Notes: a model not told the origin generated them from the letters alone. A DNA stretch of 6,756 nt from DATGLE01 sp035294325 (GCA_035294325.1 DATGLE010000185.1:1-6756); one strand, 5' to 3'; shown: positions 1 to 6,029, counted from the first letter of the stretch. A program made the numbers and translations.

Positions 1-447
1 ATCGGCGCCGTGACCATTCAGGAGGGGGCGAGCATCTGGTATAACGCCGTTATTCGCGGCGATACCGCGCCTATCGTCATCGGGCGGCGCACCAACATTC
101 AGGATAATTGCACGCTGCACACCGACGCCGACGCTCCCCTGACCATCGGCGCGGAATGCACCATCGGACACAACGTGGTGCTGCACGGTGCCACGCTGGG
201 CAACCGCGTGCTGGTGGGGATGAACGCCGTCGTGCTCAGTCGCGCTCGCATTGGCTCCGAGACGATTATCGGGGCCTGTGCGCTGGTGGGCGAGGGCAAG
301 CAGATACCCGAGGGCGTGCTGGCCGTGGGCATTCCCGCGAAGGTGACGCGGGACCTGAGCGGGGCGGAGCGTGAGAGCCTTGTGCAGAGCGCCGATGGCT
401 ATTGCCTGCGCGCGGCAAATCATCGCGCGTCGTTAGAAGGGATGTAA
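1..447 (+). CDS. Gamma-class carbonic anhydrase-like protein, 5' partial
   Basis: This is the 3' part of a left-handed beta-helix protein of the gamma-carbonic anhydrase / hexapeptide-repeat family, which as trimers can bind a metal and interconvert CO2 and bicarbonate in the cytoplasm. The frame is open from base 1, and the first residues (IGAVTIQEGASIW) already belong to the repeat, so the GTG at 10 is internal and the true start lies upstream. Isoleucine/valine-rich hexapeptide turns run to about base 330, followed by a short helical tail. The family hallmarks are present: RGD shortly after the start, NIQDN, and three histidines that match the metal ligands, encoded at 118-120 (LHTD), 169-171 (IGHN) and 184-186 (VLHG). 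There is no acidic loop between the first and second ligand histidines, so it resembles the short CamH/YrdA-type proteins more than archaeal Cam. Family assignment is strong; actual carbonic anhydrase activity is inferred, since many such homologues show little activity. Confidence 0.9.
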   Translation: MGAVTIQEGASIWYNAVIRGDTAPIVIGRRTNIQDNCTLHTDADAPLTIGAECTIGHNVVLHGATLGNRVLVGMNAVVLSRARIGSETIIGACALVGEGKQIPEGVLAVGIPAKVTRDLSGAERESLVQSADGYCLRAANHRASLEGM

Positions 448-462
448 TGGAATAAGCTCGAA

Positions 463-481
463 GGCCGCCACCAGGGCGGCC
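463..481. terminator. Hairpin between convergent genes, candidate bidirectional terminator
   Basis: A perfect 7-bp GC stem (GGCCGCC at 463-469 pairing with GGCGGCC at 475-481) with a 5-base loop lies between the stop codons of two convergent genes (447 on + and 505 on -). The position fits a shared terminator. Neither side has a convincing T-run, so intrinsic termination is uncertain. Confidence 0.5.
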
Positions 482-504
482 CTCGCATACCCCCATCCAC
501 ATAT

Positions 505-2502
505 TTACTGATTGAGCGTCACCTGGAAGGTCGTCTGCACGGGCGATTGGCCCGGGCGCTGGATCTGCACGCCAATAACCCACACGCCGGCCATAGAGAA
601 TGATTCCTGCTTGCCGAAGGTCGCAATGTAGATCGGATTGCCGCCGGCGATGGTCTTGCGCGCCGTCCCCATATCCATGATCTGCATGTTGGTGGTCAAT
701 TGCACCTGCGCGTCGGTGACGGGGTTGCCGCTGCGATCATTAATGGTCACAATGACCGTGTTGGCGACGCCGACGCGGCCCGGCAGGACCTGCAACGTGA
801 CCGAGAGATCCCCGGCCTGCTTTGTCTGCGCGCCCGCTGCTGGAGCTGATGCGTTCTGCGACTGCGCGTTGCTAGACGGGACGGCGGGGAAGTTGATTGG
901 TGGCGCAAGGAAGGTCATCAGCGCCGCGCAGAGCAGGAAGCCTGCCGCCAGCCAGCTTTGAATATTCAGCCCTTGCTTGAGAGAGCGCCGGCCCTGTTCC
1001 AGTGCGGACTGGCGTGCGCGACGCGCTGGCAGGTCGGGATTGACTACTGGTAGGAGTAACGCCTGGCGGATGAGCCTGGGGCCTTGTGCGAAGAGCATGT
1101 ATGCGCTCGCAGCCGTCAGCGCGATAATGATGACGCTCTGCACGACCAGCGTTTTCGCATAGGGATCGTTGAGCAATTGTTGCGAGCTGCTGATGCTCGC
1201 TTCGCCGAGGAAGAGGTCGCTGACCAGCAGCACGCCCATGCCCGCCAGCAGGAAGGGCGTGAAGCGGCGTAGTAATACGACCAGAGTCTCGGCGCGGTGG
1301 GCCTGATCGACGACGAGCAGTTGCGGCAGCAGGATATAGCCAAGATAGGCAAGCCCGCCGAACCATATCCCCTGGGCAATACGGTAGAGCCAGTCGAAGA
1401 CGATAGCGCTGATATGCGGCTGCAAGACCTGGGCCGCGTCGCTTGAAAGCGCGTAGGTCAGTACGATCAATCCTGCCAGCAGCAGCCACGCGGGAGTATA
1501 ACGCATGGAGAGCGCCTGCGCCGGCTTCGCATCCTCCGCCGGACGTTCCTTCGTCGCGGGTGGGGTACTGGTGGAACGCGCCTCCTGGCCTGCTGTCTGA
1601 CGCAGCGGCCCTGAGTGCGTTGCGCGCTGTGGGATGTCCTGTGTCCTGCCCGTCCAGCGCAGCAGGGCCAGCGCGGCGATGAGCAGCGCGATGCGAACGA
1701 GCCAGAGATGGCCGTAGCTGGTCGCGATGATGAGCTGAGCCAGCGCGCCGGGATCGAGGTTGCCGCCCGAAACGCGCGCCAGATTGATGCTGCGCAGCAG
1801 CAGCGTCACAATCTCGCCGACGAGCAGCACGACCAGGCAGAGCCATTGCAGCGAGGATGCCTGCCGGCGCGCGCGGTCAAGCAGCGTCCAGGCGTTTTCA
1901 GTTCGCGCCAGGATGAGCCGCTCCGCCACCAGGATGCCTATCCAGAAGGCGAGCGCCAGGAGGATCAGCCAGTCCCAGGCCACGGAAAGCGCGCCGATGA
2001 AATCGAGCGTGCGCGATCCCCCCACGCCATACAGATCATTGCTGGTGCCGGGACCGACCACGCGCGTGCCAGAAAGTCCCGTGCTGGAGAAGCCAACATC
2101 GAAGCCGATGATGCCGTGCGTGGTATGTCCGTCGTCGCTGGCTACCGCCGTCCAGATGATCTCGTAGCTCCCCTGGGGCAGCGCGGAGGGTGTCTTGAGT
2201 GGTATATCCAGTTCGCGTGAGTTTGGTGGCGCGACGCTGCTGGCGGCCGCACCGACATCAACAAGGTTGCCGTTCTGGATGGAGTAGACGTGAGCTTCGC
2301 TGATGGGGCTGATGGGCGCGTTGAAAAAGATGCGCACAACGGATGGCACGGCGTTGACCACCGAGCCATCCACCGGATCCGAGCCGATCACGTAGGCATG
2401 AGCAGACGCCACAGGCGCCGGCAGGAGCGTTGCCGAGCCTAGATATGCCAGGATGCCGAGTATAAGCGCTGTTGCTATGACAAGCAGTTGTCTCTGTCGC
2501 AT
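505..2502 (-). CDS. CopC-CopD-YtkA fusion, membrane copper-handling protein
   Basis: A 665-residue membrane protein of the CopC/CopD (YcnJ-like) family, linked to copper binding outside the membrane and copper passage across it. Residues 1-34 form a signal peptide ending VASA; cleavage would leave His35 as the new N-terminus, as expected for the CopC copper site. The CopC domain spans about 35-137 and holds the conserved WTAVASDDGH stretch (Asp123/Asp124, His126). The CopD part (about 165-535) has about eight hydrophobic segments near 168-196, 217-236, 253-282, 335-352, 367-393, 413-432, 451-472 and 515-533. A polar, low-complexity linker (about 286-332) splits it and is probably cytoplasmic. 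The C-terminal domain (about 565-665) resembles YtkA-like domains, with an MDMG motif near 609-612. The ATG at 2502 starts a clean signal peptide, but no good Shine-Dalgarno precedes it. Family is confident; direction of transport and exact metal are inferred. Confidence 0.88.
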   Translation of the reverse strand: MRQRQLLVIATALILGILAYLGSATLLPAPVASAHAYVIGSDPVDGSVVNAVPSVVRIFFNAPISPISEAHVYSIQNGNLVDVGAAASSVAPPNSRELDIPLKTPSALPQGSYEIIWTAVASDDGHTTHGIIGFDVGFSSTGLSGTRVVGPGTSNDLYGVGGSRTLDFIGALSVAWDWLILLALAFWIGILVAERLILARTENAWTLLDRARRQASSLQWLCLVVLLVGEIVTLLLRSINLARVSGGNLDPGALAQLIIATSYGHLWLVRIALLIAALALLRWTGRTQDIPQRATHSGPLRQTAGQEARSTSTPPATKERPAEDAKPAQALSMRYTPAWLLLAGLIVLTYALSSDAAQVLQPHISAIVFDWLYRIAQGIWFGGLAYLGYILLPQLLVVDQAHRAETLVVLLRRFTPFLLAGMGVLLVSDLFLGEASISSSQQLLNDPYAKTLVVQSVIIIALTAASAYMLFAQGPRLIRQALLLPVVNPDLPARRARQSALEQGRRSLKQGLNIQSWLAAGFLLCAALMTFLAPPINFPAVPSSNAQSQNASAPAAGAQTKQAGDLSVTLQVLPGRVGVANTVIVTINDRSGNPVTDAQVQLTTNMQIMDMGTARKTIAGGNPIYIATFGKQESFSMAGVWVIGVQIQRPGQSPVQTTFQVTLNQ

Positions 2503-2504
2503 AT

Positions 2505-2517
2505 GTATCTATGTATA
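2505..2517 (-). promoter_or_regulatory. Possible -10 element close to the copper gene start
   Basis: On the minus strand TATACA (2517-2512) lies ten bases before the ATG at 2502. A transcript starting the usual ~7 bases downstream would begin within a few bases of the start codon. This agrees with the missing Shine-Dalgarno and suggests leaderless or near-leaderless translation. No good -35 box is visible, so this is tentative. Confidence 0.25.
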
Positions 2518-2615
2518 ATTCCGAAAAACTCATAAGTTAGGAATGCCTACCCCAAGATTGTACATCAGCCCTGCCATGCTCGCAATATTTCCTGTCCTCG
2601 CGCCTGCGGCGCTCG

Positions 2616-2672
2616 CGGGATGTTATGGTGTGGCCCAGGCGCTTCGCGCCTGGGCCGCACCATAACATCCCG
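2616..2672. repeat. Palindrome A, 27-bp stem hairpin
   Basis: Bases 2616-2642 pair with 2646-2672 around a 3-base TTC loop. All 27 positions pair except one T/G (2631 with 2657), which can wobble in + strand RNA. The core is GGCGC-TTC-GCGCC; the outer arm carries GGTGTGGCCC. It lies between the copper gene and the regulator. There is no T-run, so it looks like a mobile or REP-type palindrome more than a classical terminator, though it could still block read-through. Confidence 0.8.
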
Positions 2673-2731
2673 AGTTCATTGCAGCCTGCGGACGCCTGTG
2701 GCAGTTGCCTGATAGTGTGTGAGACGGGCGC
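2666..2731. repeat. Direct repeat, copy 1 (66 bases)
   Basis: Copy 1 starts CATCCCGAGTTCATTGCAGC and ends GAGACGGGCGC. It matches 2759-2826 except for A at 2692 (G at 2785 in copy 2) and a missing TG in the GTGTG run. It connects the right arm of palindrome A with the left arm of palindrome B. Both strands are open here, but the resulting peptides are just repeats of each other and are not treated as genes. Confidence 0.85.
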
Positions 2732-2755
2732 GAAGCGCCCGGGCCACACCACACT
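2714..2755. repeat. Palindrome B, imperfect hybrid hairpin
   Basis: The core is a 7-bp stem CGGGCGC / GCGCCCG (2725-2731 with 2735-2741, loop GAA). AGTGTG and CACACT lie at the outer ends, with the middle mismatched. The left arm (GTGTGAGACGGGCGC) is that of palindrome C. The right arm (GCGCCCGGGCCACACC) resembles the right arm of palindrome A. The loop is GAA where A and C have TTC. It is best described as a hybrid of the other two. Confidence 0.7.
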
Positions 2756-2758
2756 AGC

Positions 2759-2826
2759 CATCCCGAGTTCATTGCAGCCTGCGGGCGCCTGTGGCAGTTG
2801 CCTGATAGTGTGTGTGAGACGGGCGC
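2759..2826. repeat. Direct repeat, copy 2 (68 bases)
   Basis: Second copy of the sequence at 2666-2731, offset by 93 bases, with one substitution and a two-base TG insertion. It joins the right arm of palindrome B with the left arm of palindrome C. The near identity suggests recent duplication or continuing gene conversion. Confidence 0.85.
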
Positions 2827-2846
2827 TTCGCGCCCGTCTCACACAC
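2810..2846. repeat. Palindrome C, perfect 17-bp hairpin
   Basis: Bases 2810-2826 pair perfectly with 2830-2846 around a TTC loop. Core GGGCGC-TTC-GCGCCC, outer arm GTGTGTGAGAC. Allowing a two-base slip in the TG run, pairing continues into the flanking TAG/CTA. It lacks a T-run on either strand. Confidence 0.8.
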
Positions 2847-2868
2847 TACATTCCTTGCGGGACGCAGC

Positions 2869-2923
2869 CGCGCGAAGGCTCCGCGCCATCAAACATCTTC
2901 TGATGGCGCGGAGCCTTCGCGCG
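2869..2923. repeat. Palindrome D, perfect 23-bp hairpin overlapping the end of the Fur-family gene
   Basis: Bases 2869-2891 pair perfectly with 2901-2923 around a 9-base loop. The arm reads CGCGCGAAGGCTCCGCGCC followed by ATCA. On the minus strand, the right arm, the loop and the first bases of the left arm encode the last ten residues and the stop codon of the Fur-family gene. It may help end or stabilise that transcript, but no T-run follows. Its core differs from palindromes A-C, so it is a separate repeat type. Confidence 0.85.
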
Positions 2924-3359
2924 AGCGCAGTTCTTTCTCCCAGCAGGAAGCGCAATATCCGGCCGCAACCAGATCGAGCGTCAGATGATAAAAGTGGTAT
3001 TGTTCCTGAAGTTGCTCATGCAGGTTGCCGAGCAGCTCCTCATCGAGATGGATGGTCATACGACAGCGGCGGCAGACAAGATGATGGTGCGCCTGTCCTT
3101 CCGATGGTTCATAGTGCGGAGGCTCGCCGGGCAGGTGAATCTCGCGAATCAGGCCCAGGTCCCTGAGCAGGTCCAGCGTGCGGTAGACGGTAGAGAGGCT
3201 GACATAAGGATTGCGCTGCTGAACGCGTGCGGCGATCTGTTCGATGCTGAGGTGCTCGTTCGCTTCCTGGATCACGCTCAGAATCATATGGCGCTGCGGT
3301 GTAAGGCGGTATCCGTGCCTGTGGAACAGTTCATTGCTCGAATTTACAAAGTTTTGCAT
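2889..3359 (-). CDS. Fur-family metal-responsive transcriptional regulator
   Basis: A 156-residue DNA-binding repressor of the Fur/Zur/PerR family, which senses a metal ion (or peroxide through it) in the cytoplasm and controls metal or stress genes. The N-terminal winged helix spans about 10-83, with YRLTPQR and the recognition region SLSTVYRTLDLL. The dimerisation domain follows. Candidate regulatory metal ligands are His36, Glu84, the HHH at 91-93 and His125. Two CxxC pairs (Cys96/Cys99 and Cys136/Cys139) form the structural zinc site. The frame stays open upstream to an ATG at 3503, but that would add 48 unconserved residues. The ATG at 3359 has GAGG six bases ahead and gives normal family length; the ATG at 3371 is a weaker alternative. 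The last ten residues (REGSAPSEDV) come from a palindromic repeat. Sequence alone cannot decide between iron, zinc, manganese or peroxide sensing. It lies upstream of, and codirectional with, the copper gene. Confidence 0.9.
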   Translation of the reverse strand: MQNFVNSSNELFHRHGYRLTPQRHMILSVIQEANEHLSIEQIAARVQQRNPYVSLSTVYRTLDLLRDLGLIREIHLPGEPPHYEPSEGQAHHHLVCRRCRMTIHLDEELLGNLHEQLQEQYHFYHLTLDLVAAGYCASCWEKELRSREGSAPSEDV

Positions 3360-3364
3360 GCGAG

Positions 3365-3368
3365 ACCT
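3365..3368 (-). promoter_or_regulatory. Ribosome binding site deciding the Fur-family start
   Basis: On the minus strand GAGG (3368-3365, within TGAGGT) precedes the ATG at 3359 by five to six bases. Neither the ATG at 3371 nor those at 3503 and 3494 has a comparable site, which favours the shorter protein. Confidence 0.5.
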
Positions 3369-3406
3369 CATCGCTAGAGTTGCCTGGTGAAGCAATCCTT
3401 CCCTGA

Positions 3407-3425
3407 GAGAATAATGCTCATGAGA
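3407..3425. promoter_or_regulatory. Weak Fur-box-like site upstream of the Fur-family gene
   Basis: Read on +, this 19-base stretch (GAGAATAATGCTCATGAGA) matches the E. coli 19-bp Fur-box consensus at 12 of 19 positions by my hand count. It starts about 48 bases upstream of the predicted start codon, where an autoregulatory operator could sit. A 12/19 match is near background in AT-richer intergenic DNA, and the consensus may not apply to this lineage. Confidence 0.25.
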
Positions 3426-3617
3426 TGTCAGGGCCAGCCTCAAAGATATGCTATGACCTGATGATTGTTGGTGACGCTCTCCTGCACCTATCATATCACT
3501 CATGTACAGAGGTTGCGGATGAGAATATAGCTCTCTTCCGAGCGCTGATCTGGTCAGAATATCATTTAACCACCGGGTTTTGCTGAATCTGCAAAACTCA
3601 GCTTATCACTATGCGAG

Positions 3618-3645
3618 CAGGATGGTGAACGATTTCACCATCCTG
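3618..3645. promoter_or_regulatory. Perfect 12-bp inverted repeat, candidate operator
   Basis: CAGGATGGTGAA (3618-3629) and TTCACCATCCTG (3634-3645) are exact reverse complements separated by CGAT. The two-fold symmetry, in a divergent promoter region and about 28 bases upstream of a candidate -35 box for the GH15 gene, suits a dimeric regulator. It does not resemble a Fur box. With no T-run after it, it is an unlikely intrinsic terminator. The cognate regulator is unknown. Confidence 0.5.
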
Positions 3646-3672
3646 ATATGGAAAGCAGAATAGCAGGATCCC

Positions 3673-3700
3673 TGGAGAGCAAGTACACTACCTCTATAAG
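3673..3700 (+). promoter_or_regulatory. Candidate promoter for the GH15 gene
   Basis: TGGAGA (3673-3678) and TATAAG (3695-3700) are separated by 16 bases and resemble -35 and -10 boxes (four and five of six consensus bases). It would give a leader of about 120 bases. This is a hand match only. Confidence 0.3.
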
Positions 3701-3731
3701 CCGATGAGATGAACAGAGGAACTCAAGGCAC

Positions 3732-3774
3732 GCCAGCAAGAAGGCGCTTCCAGAATAGCAGGCGCCGGGCTGGC
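3732..3774 (+). other. Possible stem-loop in the GH15 mRNA leader
   Basis: GCCAGC (3732-3737) pairs with GCTGGC (3769-3774), and inside it GGCGC (3743-3747) pairs with GCGCC (3762-3766), leaving a 14-base loop and a small asymmetric internal loop. It ends about 38 bases before the Shine-Dalgarno, so it could affect mRNA stability or expression. It matches no riboswitch I recognise. Confidence 0.3.
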
Positions 3775-3811
3775 AGGGGCACCCGTTCTGCCTCATCACT
3801 TTCATGAAGAT

Positions 3812-3818
3812 AAAGGAG
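3812..3818 (+). promoter_or_regulatory. Ribosome binding site deciding the GH15 start
   Basis: AAAGGAG at 3812-3818 is followed by 8 bases and the ATG at 3827. The in-frame GTG at 3818 overlaps this site and is therefore not a usable start. Confidence 0.75.
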
Positions 3819-3826
3819 TGTATGCA

Positions 3827-5824
3827 ATGCAGAGACGAAGACGCATCCATGATCCTATGAATTTATACAAACCTATCAATGCCTATGGAGCTATTGGGGA
3901 TTGCCATTCCGTCCTGCTGGTTGCTCCCAATGGGTCCATTGATTGGGGATGCCTGCCAGACTTTGATAGCCCCGCTCTTTTCTGCCGCTTGCTCGATGAG
4001 CAGCGCGGAGGATATTTCCAGGTCACTCCTGCAAGCGGAACTATTCCAGGGACCCAATGCTACCTCCCTGGCAGCAATGTTTTGCTGACACGTTTCACCG
4101 GTACTACCGGGGCCGTTACGGTGACTGACTTTATGCCTGTCGAGACGGTCACTGCCTGGCCCTTGCCCGACGGGAGGCAGAAGACCTGGACCCGGGAAGA
4201 TGGCTCCTGTCACTGCCTGGTGCGGATCGTGGAGTGCACTCACGGCGAACTCCCCATCACGGTGCGGCTCAAGGTGACTCCACAGTATGCGGGTTGCCCC
4301 GGCGAAGTATCTTTACTCCCAGGCCGGGGAGTTGTTGTCAGCGGCGGGGATCAACATGTGGGCCTGGCCGTTATCAGCGAGCATGCTTTACCGCTTTCTC
4401 CCCTGGCTCTTGAGCAAGAGCCGGGAGAGGAGCATCCCACCGTCGTCCTTCAAGCCACCCTGCGCAGGGGCGAACGCTTGCTCCTTGCGCTGGGCATGGG
4501 GCGCACTGCCCTGGCTGCTCGGTGCCTGGTTGAAACGGAATTCCAGCGGTGCGATTTTGATGCCAAACTGGCGCAGACGTTGCAGTGCTGGCGCACCTGG
4601 GTGAGCGGGTGTACCTACAGAGGCCCCTACAGCGAACTGGTCGAGCGCAGTGCTTTGATCTTGAAGATGCTGACCTATGCCCCCACCGGGGCTATTGTCG
4701 CAGCCCCCACCACGTCCTTGCCAGAAGAGATCGGGGGAACGCGCAATTGGGACTACCGCTTTACCTGGCTGCGTGACGCCAGCTTTACGCTTTACGCGCT
4801 CAGTGTCCTGGGCTTTACGGAAGAGGCTCACGCGTTTATTCACTGGTTGCAGCGACTCGCGTTCTCCGATGGCGAAGATTTGCAGATTCTCTATGGCATT
4901 CGTGGGGAACGTGAGCTGGCCGAACAGGTGCTCGATCATCTGAGTGGATATCGAGATTCCTGGCCGGTGCGCATTGGCAATGGGGCAGCAGGGCAGAAGC
5001 AACTCGACGTTTTTGGGGAAGTGCTTGATTGCCTGCATCTGTATCGCCGTCAGGGAGGCTTTGAACGCCACGGTGAGAAGCTGGAGGGAGCCGTGTGGTC
5101 GCTCATGTGTACGATGGCCGAGCAGGTGTGCAAGCATTGGAAAGAGCCTGATAGCGGAATCTGGGAGGTGCGTGATGGCCCGCGTCACTTCGTCTACTCC
5201 AAAGTCATGTGCTGGGTAGCTCTTGACCGGGTTATCCGCGCTGCCGAGCAGGAGCACCTGGAGGCAGACGTTGCGCGCTGGCGGCAGGTCCGCGAGCAGA
5301 TTCGCGTTGACATCCTGGCAAACGGCTACAATGCTCAGATAGGAGCCTTCACACAGTCCTATGGCAGCACCACGTTGGACGCTTCAAGTCTCTTGCTGCC
5401 ACTGGTCGGTTTCATTCCCGCGACTGACCCGCGCATGCGTTCGACGGTGGACCGCATCATGGAGCACCTGACGGACGAGCAGGGGTTTGTGTACCGTTAC
5501 AAGGGAGAAGATGGGCTTTGCGGACAGGAAGGGACGTTCACTATTTGCTCCTTCTGGCTGGTGGATAATCTCGCTATGCAAGGGCGGGTGGAAGAAGCCC
5601 GCGCGCTGTTCGAGGACCTGGTGAGCTATGCCGGGCGCCTGGGGTTGTTCTCGGAGGAGATCGACCCGAACAGGTGTGTGGCACTGGGCAATTATCCACA
5701 GGCTTTTACCCATATAGCGCTGATTAATAGCGCGCAGAATCTGCAACGCGCCGAAGAGCGCCTGAGCGAGCGCCGGACCCATACGGCTCCGCTCGTCGCG
5801 GCCATCTCTTTCATCAAGGCATAA
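3827..5824 (+). CDS. Glycoside hydrolase family 15 protein (glucoamylase/trehalase-like)
   Basis: A complete, probably cytoplasmic 665-residue inverting alpha-glucosidase. GH15 enzymes release glucose from the non-reducing ends of malto- or isomalto-oligosaccharides, or split trehalose. The start ATG is fixed by an AAAGGAG site; no signal peptide is present, only a short basic N-terminus. Residues ~14-230 form the beta-sandwich domain typical of bacterial and archaeal GH15, with IGDCHS, GSIDW (36-40) and LPDFDSP (43-49). The (alpha/alpha)6 barrel follows, with GGTRNWDYRFTWLRDA (303-318), PVRIGN (380-385), QLDVFGE (392-398), SGIWEVRDGPRHF around Glu447 (expected catalytic acid), LFSEE (Glu610 expected as catalytic base, Glu611 adjacent) and GNYPQAFTHIALINSA near the end. 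All expected motifs are intact and the length is normal. Its N-terminal domain and lack of export resemble the trehalase/oligosaccharide-type members, so storage or compatible-solute sugar turnover is plausible, but substrate cannot be read from sequence. Confidence 0.93.
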   Translation: MQRRRRIHDPMNLYKPINAYGAIGDCHSVLLVAPNGSIDWGCLPDFDSPALFCRLLDEQRGGYFQVTPASGTIPGTQCYLPGSNVLLTRFTGTTGAVTVTDFMPVETVTAWPLPDGRQKTWTREDGSCHCLVRIVECTHGELPITVRLKVTPQYAGCPGEVSLLPGRGVVVSGGDQHVGLAVISEHALPLSPLALEQEPGEEHPTVVLQATLRRGERLLLALGMGRTALAARCLVETEFQRCDFDAKLAQTLQCWRTWVSGCTYRGPYSELVERSALILKMLTYAPTGAIVAAPTTSLPEEIGGTRNWDYRFTWLRDASFTLYALSVLGFTEEAHAFIHWLQRLAFSDGEDLQILYGIRGERELAEQVLDHLSGYRDSWPVRIGNGAAGQKQLDVFGEVLDCLHLYRRQGGFERHGEKLEGAVWSLMCTMAEQVCKHWKEPDSGIWEVRDGPRHFVYSKVMCWVALDRVIRAAEQEHLEADVARWRQVREQIRVDILANGYNAQIGAFTQSYGSTTLDASSLLLPLVGFIPATDPRMRSTVDRIMEHLTDEQGFVYRYKGEDGLCGQEGTFTICSFWLVDNLAMQGRVEEARALFEDLVSYAGRLGLFSEEIDPNRCVALGNYPQAFTHIALINSAQNLQRAEERLSERRTHTAPLVAAISFIKA

Positions 5825-5841
5825 AAATCTCTTCTCATTTC

Positions 5842-5870
5842 AGGAAGAAGCCCGCAAGAGGCGTCTTCCT
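5842..5870 (+). terminator. Hairpin after the GH15 gene, candidate terminator
   Basis: AGGAAGA (5842-5848) pairs with TCTTCCT (5864-5870); after one A/G mismatch, GCC (5850-5852) pairs with GGC (5860-5862) around a 7-base loop. It begins 18 bases after the stop codon. No T-run follows. A second 6-bp stem, CTGCGG / CCGCAG (5871-5876 with 5888-5893), follows directly, so two tandem hairpins separate this gene from the next. Confidence 0.5.
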
Positions 5871-5933
5871 CTGCGGCAGCCGCTCCCCCGCAGCCCAACG
5901 GCGCTGTTGATGAAACGGCAGGGGAGTGCTGAA

Positions 5934-5962
5934 TTGAAGAAACGGTATAGTTCGTATAGTAT
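5934..5962 (+). promoter_or_regulatory. Candidate promoter for the downstream membrane protein
   Basis: TTGAAG (5934-5939) is followed after 17 bases by TAGTAT (5957-5962); TATAGT at 5955-5960 (15-base spacing) is an alternative, and TATAGT also occurs at 5946-5951. It would give a leader of about 60 bases. It supports separate transcription of the downstream gene, but rests on a hand match only. Confidence 0.35.
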
Positions 5963-6013
5963 GCAGAGGGAAGAATTGGTAATCCGACAGGTTATGAGCG
6001 CAAATGCTCTCTG

Positions 6014-6019
6014 AGGAGG
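6014..6019 (+). promoter_or_regulatory. Ribosome binding site of the membrane protein gene
   Basis: AGGAGG at 6014-6019 lies ten bases before the ATG at 6030. It is a strong match with slightly long spacing, and it fixes the start. Confidence 0.7.
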
Positions 6020-6029
6020 AACCTCTGTT

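Larger units (their letters stand above)
3504..3817. other. Divergent intergenic region without a convincing gene
   Basis: This AT-richer stretch separates the Fur-family gene (-) from the GH15 gene (+); functionally it extends from 3360 to 3826. It contains an inverted repeat at 3618-3645, a 7-bp hairpin at 3577-3597 (GTTTTGC / GCAAAAC), a candidate promoter near 3673-3700 and a possible leader structure at 3732-3774. No credible short coding sequence was found in it. Confidence 0.6.

Noticed and set aside
10..12. GTG at 10 as the true start of the carbonic anhydrase-like gene
   Set aside because: The frame is open to base 1 and the residues before it already fit the beta-helix repeat, so the gene is cut by the window edge.
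872..1846. A 324-residue open frame on the minus strand overlapping the copper gene in another frame
   Set aside because: It is rich in Arg/Ala/Gly with no domain signature, as expected for a shadow frame in GC-rich DNA; the overlapping frame has a signal peptide, membrane segments and recognised domains.
2616..2846. Possible CRISPR array
   Set aside because: Only two long (66/68-base) repeat copies exist, the intervening segments are themselves palindromic relatives, and no cas gene is present.
2537..2903. Open frames on both strands across the repeats (2537-2842 on -, 2625-2903 on +), with internally repeated peptides such as HTIRQLPQA and AGCNELGM
   Set aside because: The peptide repeats simply mirror the DNA direct repeats and palindromes; both strands are open because the region is GC-rich and symmetrical. 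No ribosome binding site or known domain supports translation.
3818..3826. GTG at 3818 as GH15 start
   Set aside because: It overlaps the AAAGGAG ribosome binding site that is well placed for the ATG at 3827.
3635..3850. A 71-residue minus-strand frame in the divergent intergenic region
   Set aside because: It runs antisense over the GH15 ribosome binding site and start, lacks a supporting ribosome binding site that I can see, and has no recognisable features.
4388..5257. A 289-residue open frame on the minus strand inside the GH15 gene
   Set aside because: It is antisense to conserved GH15 catalytic motifs and shows no recognisable family features.
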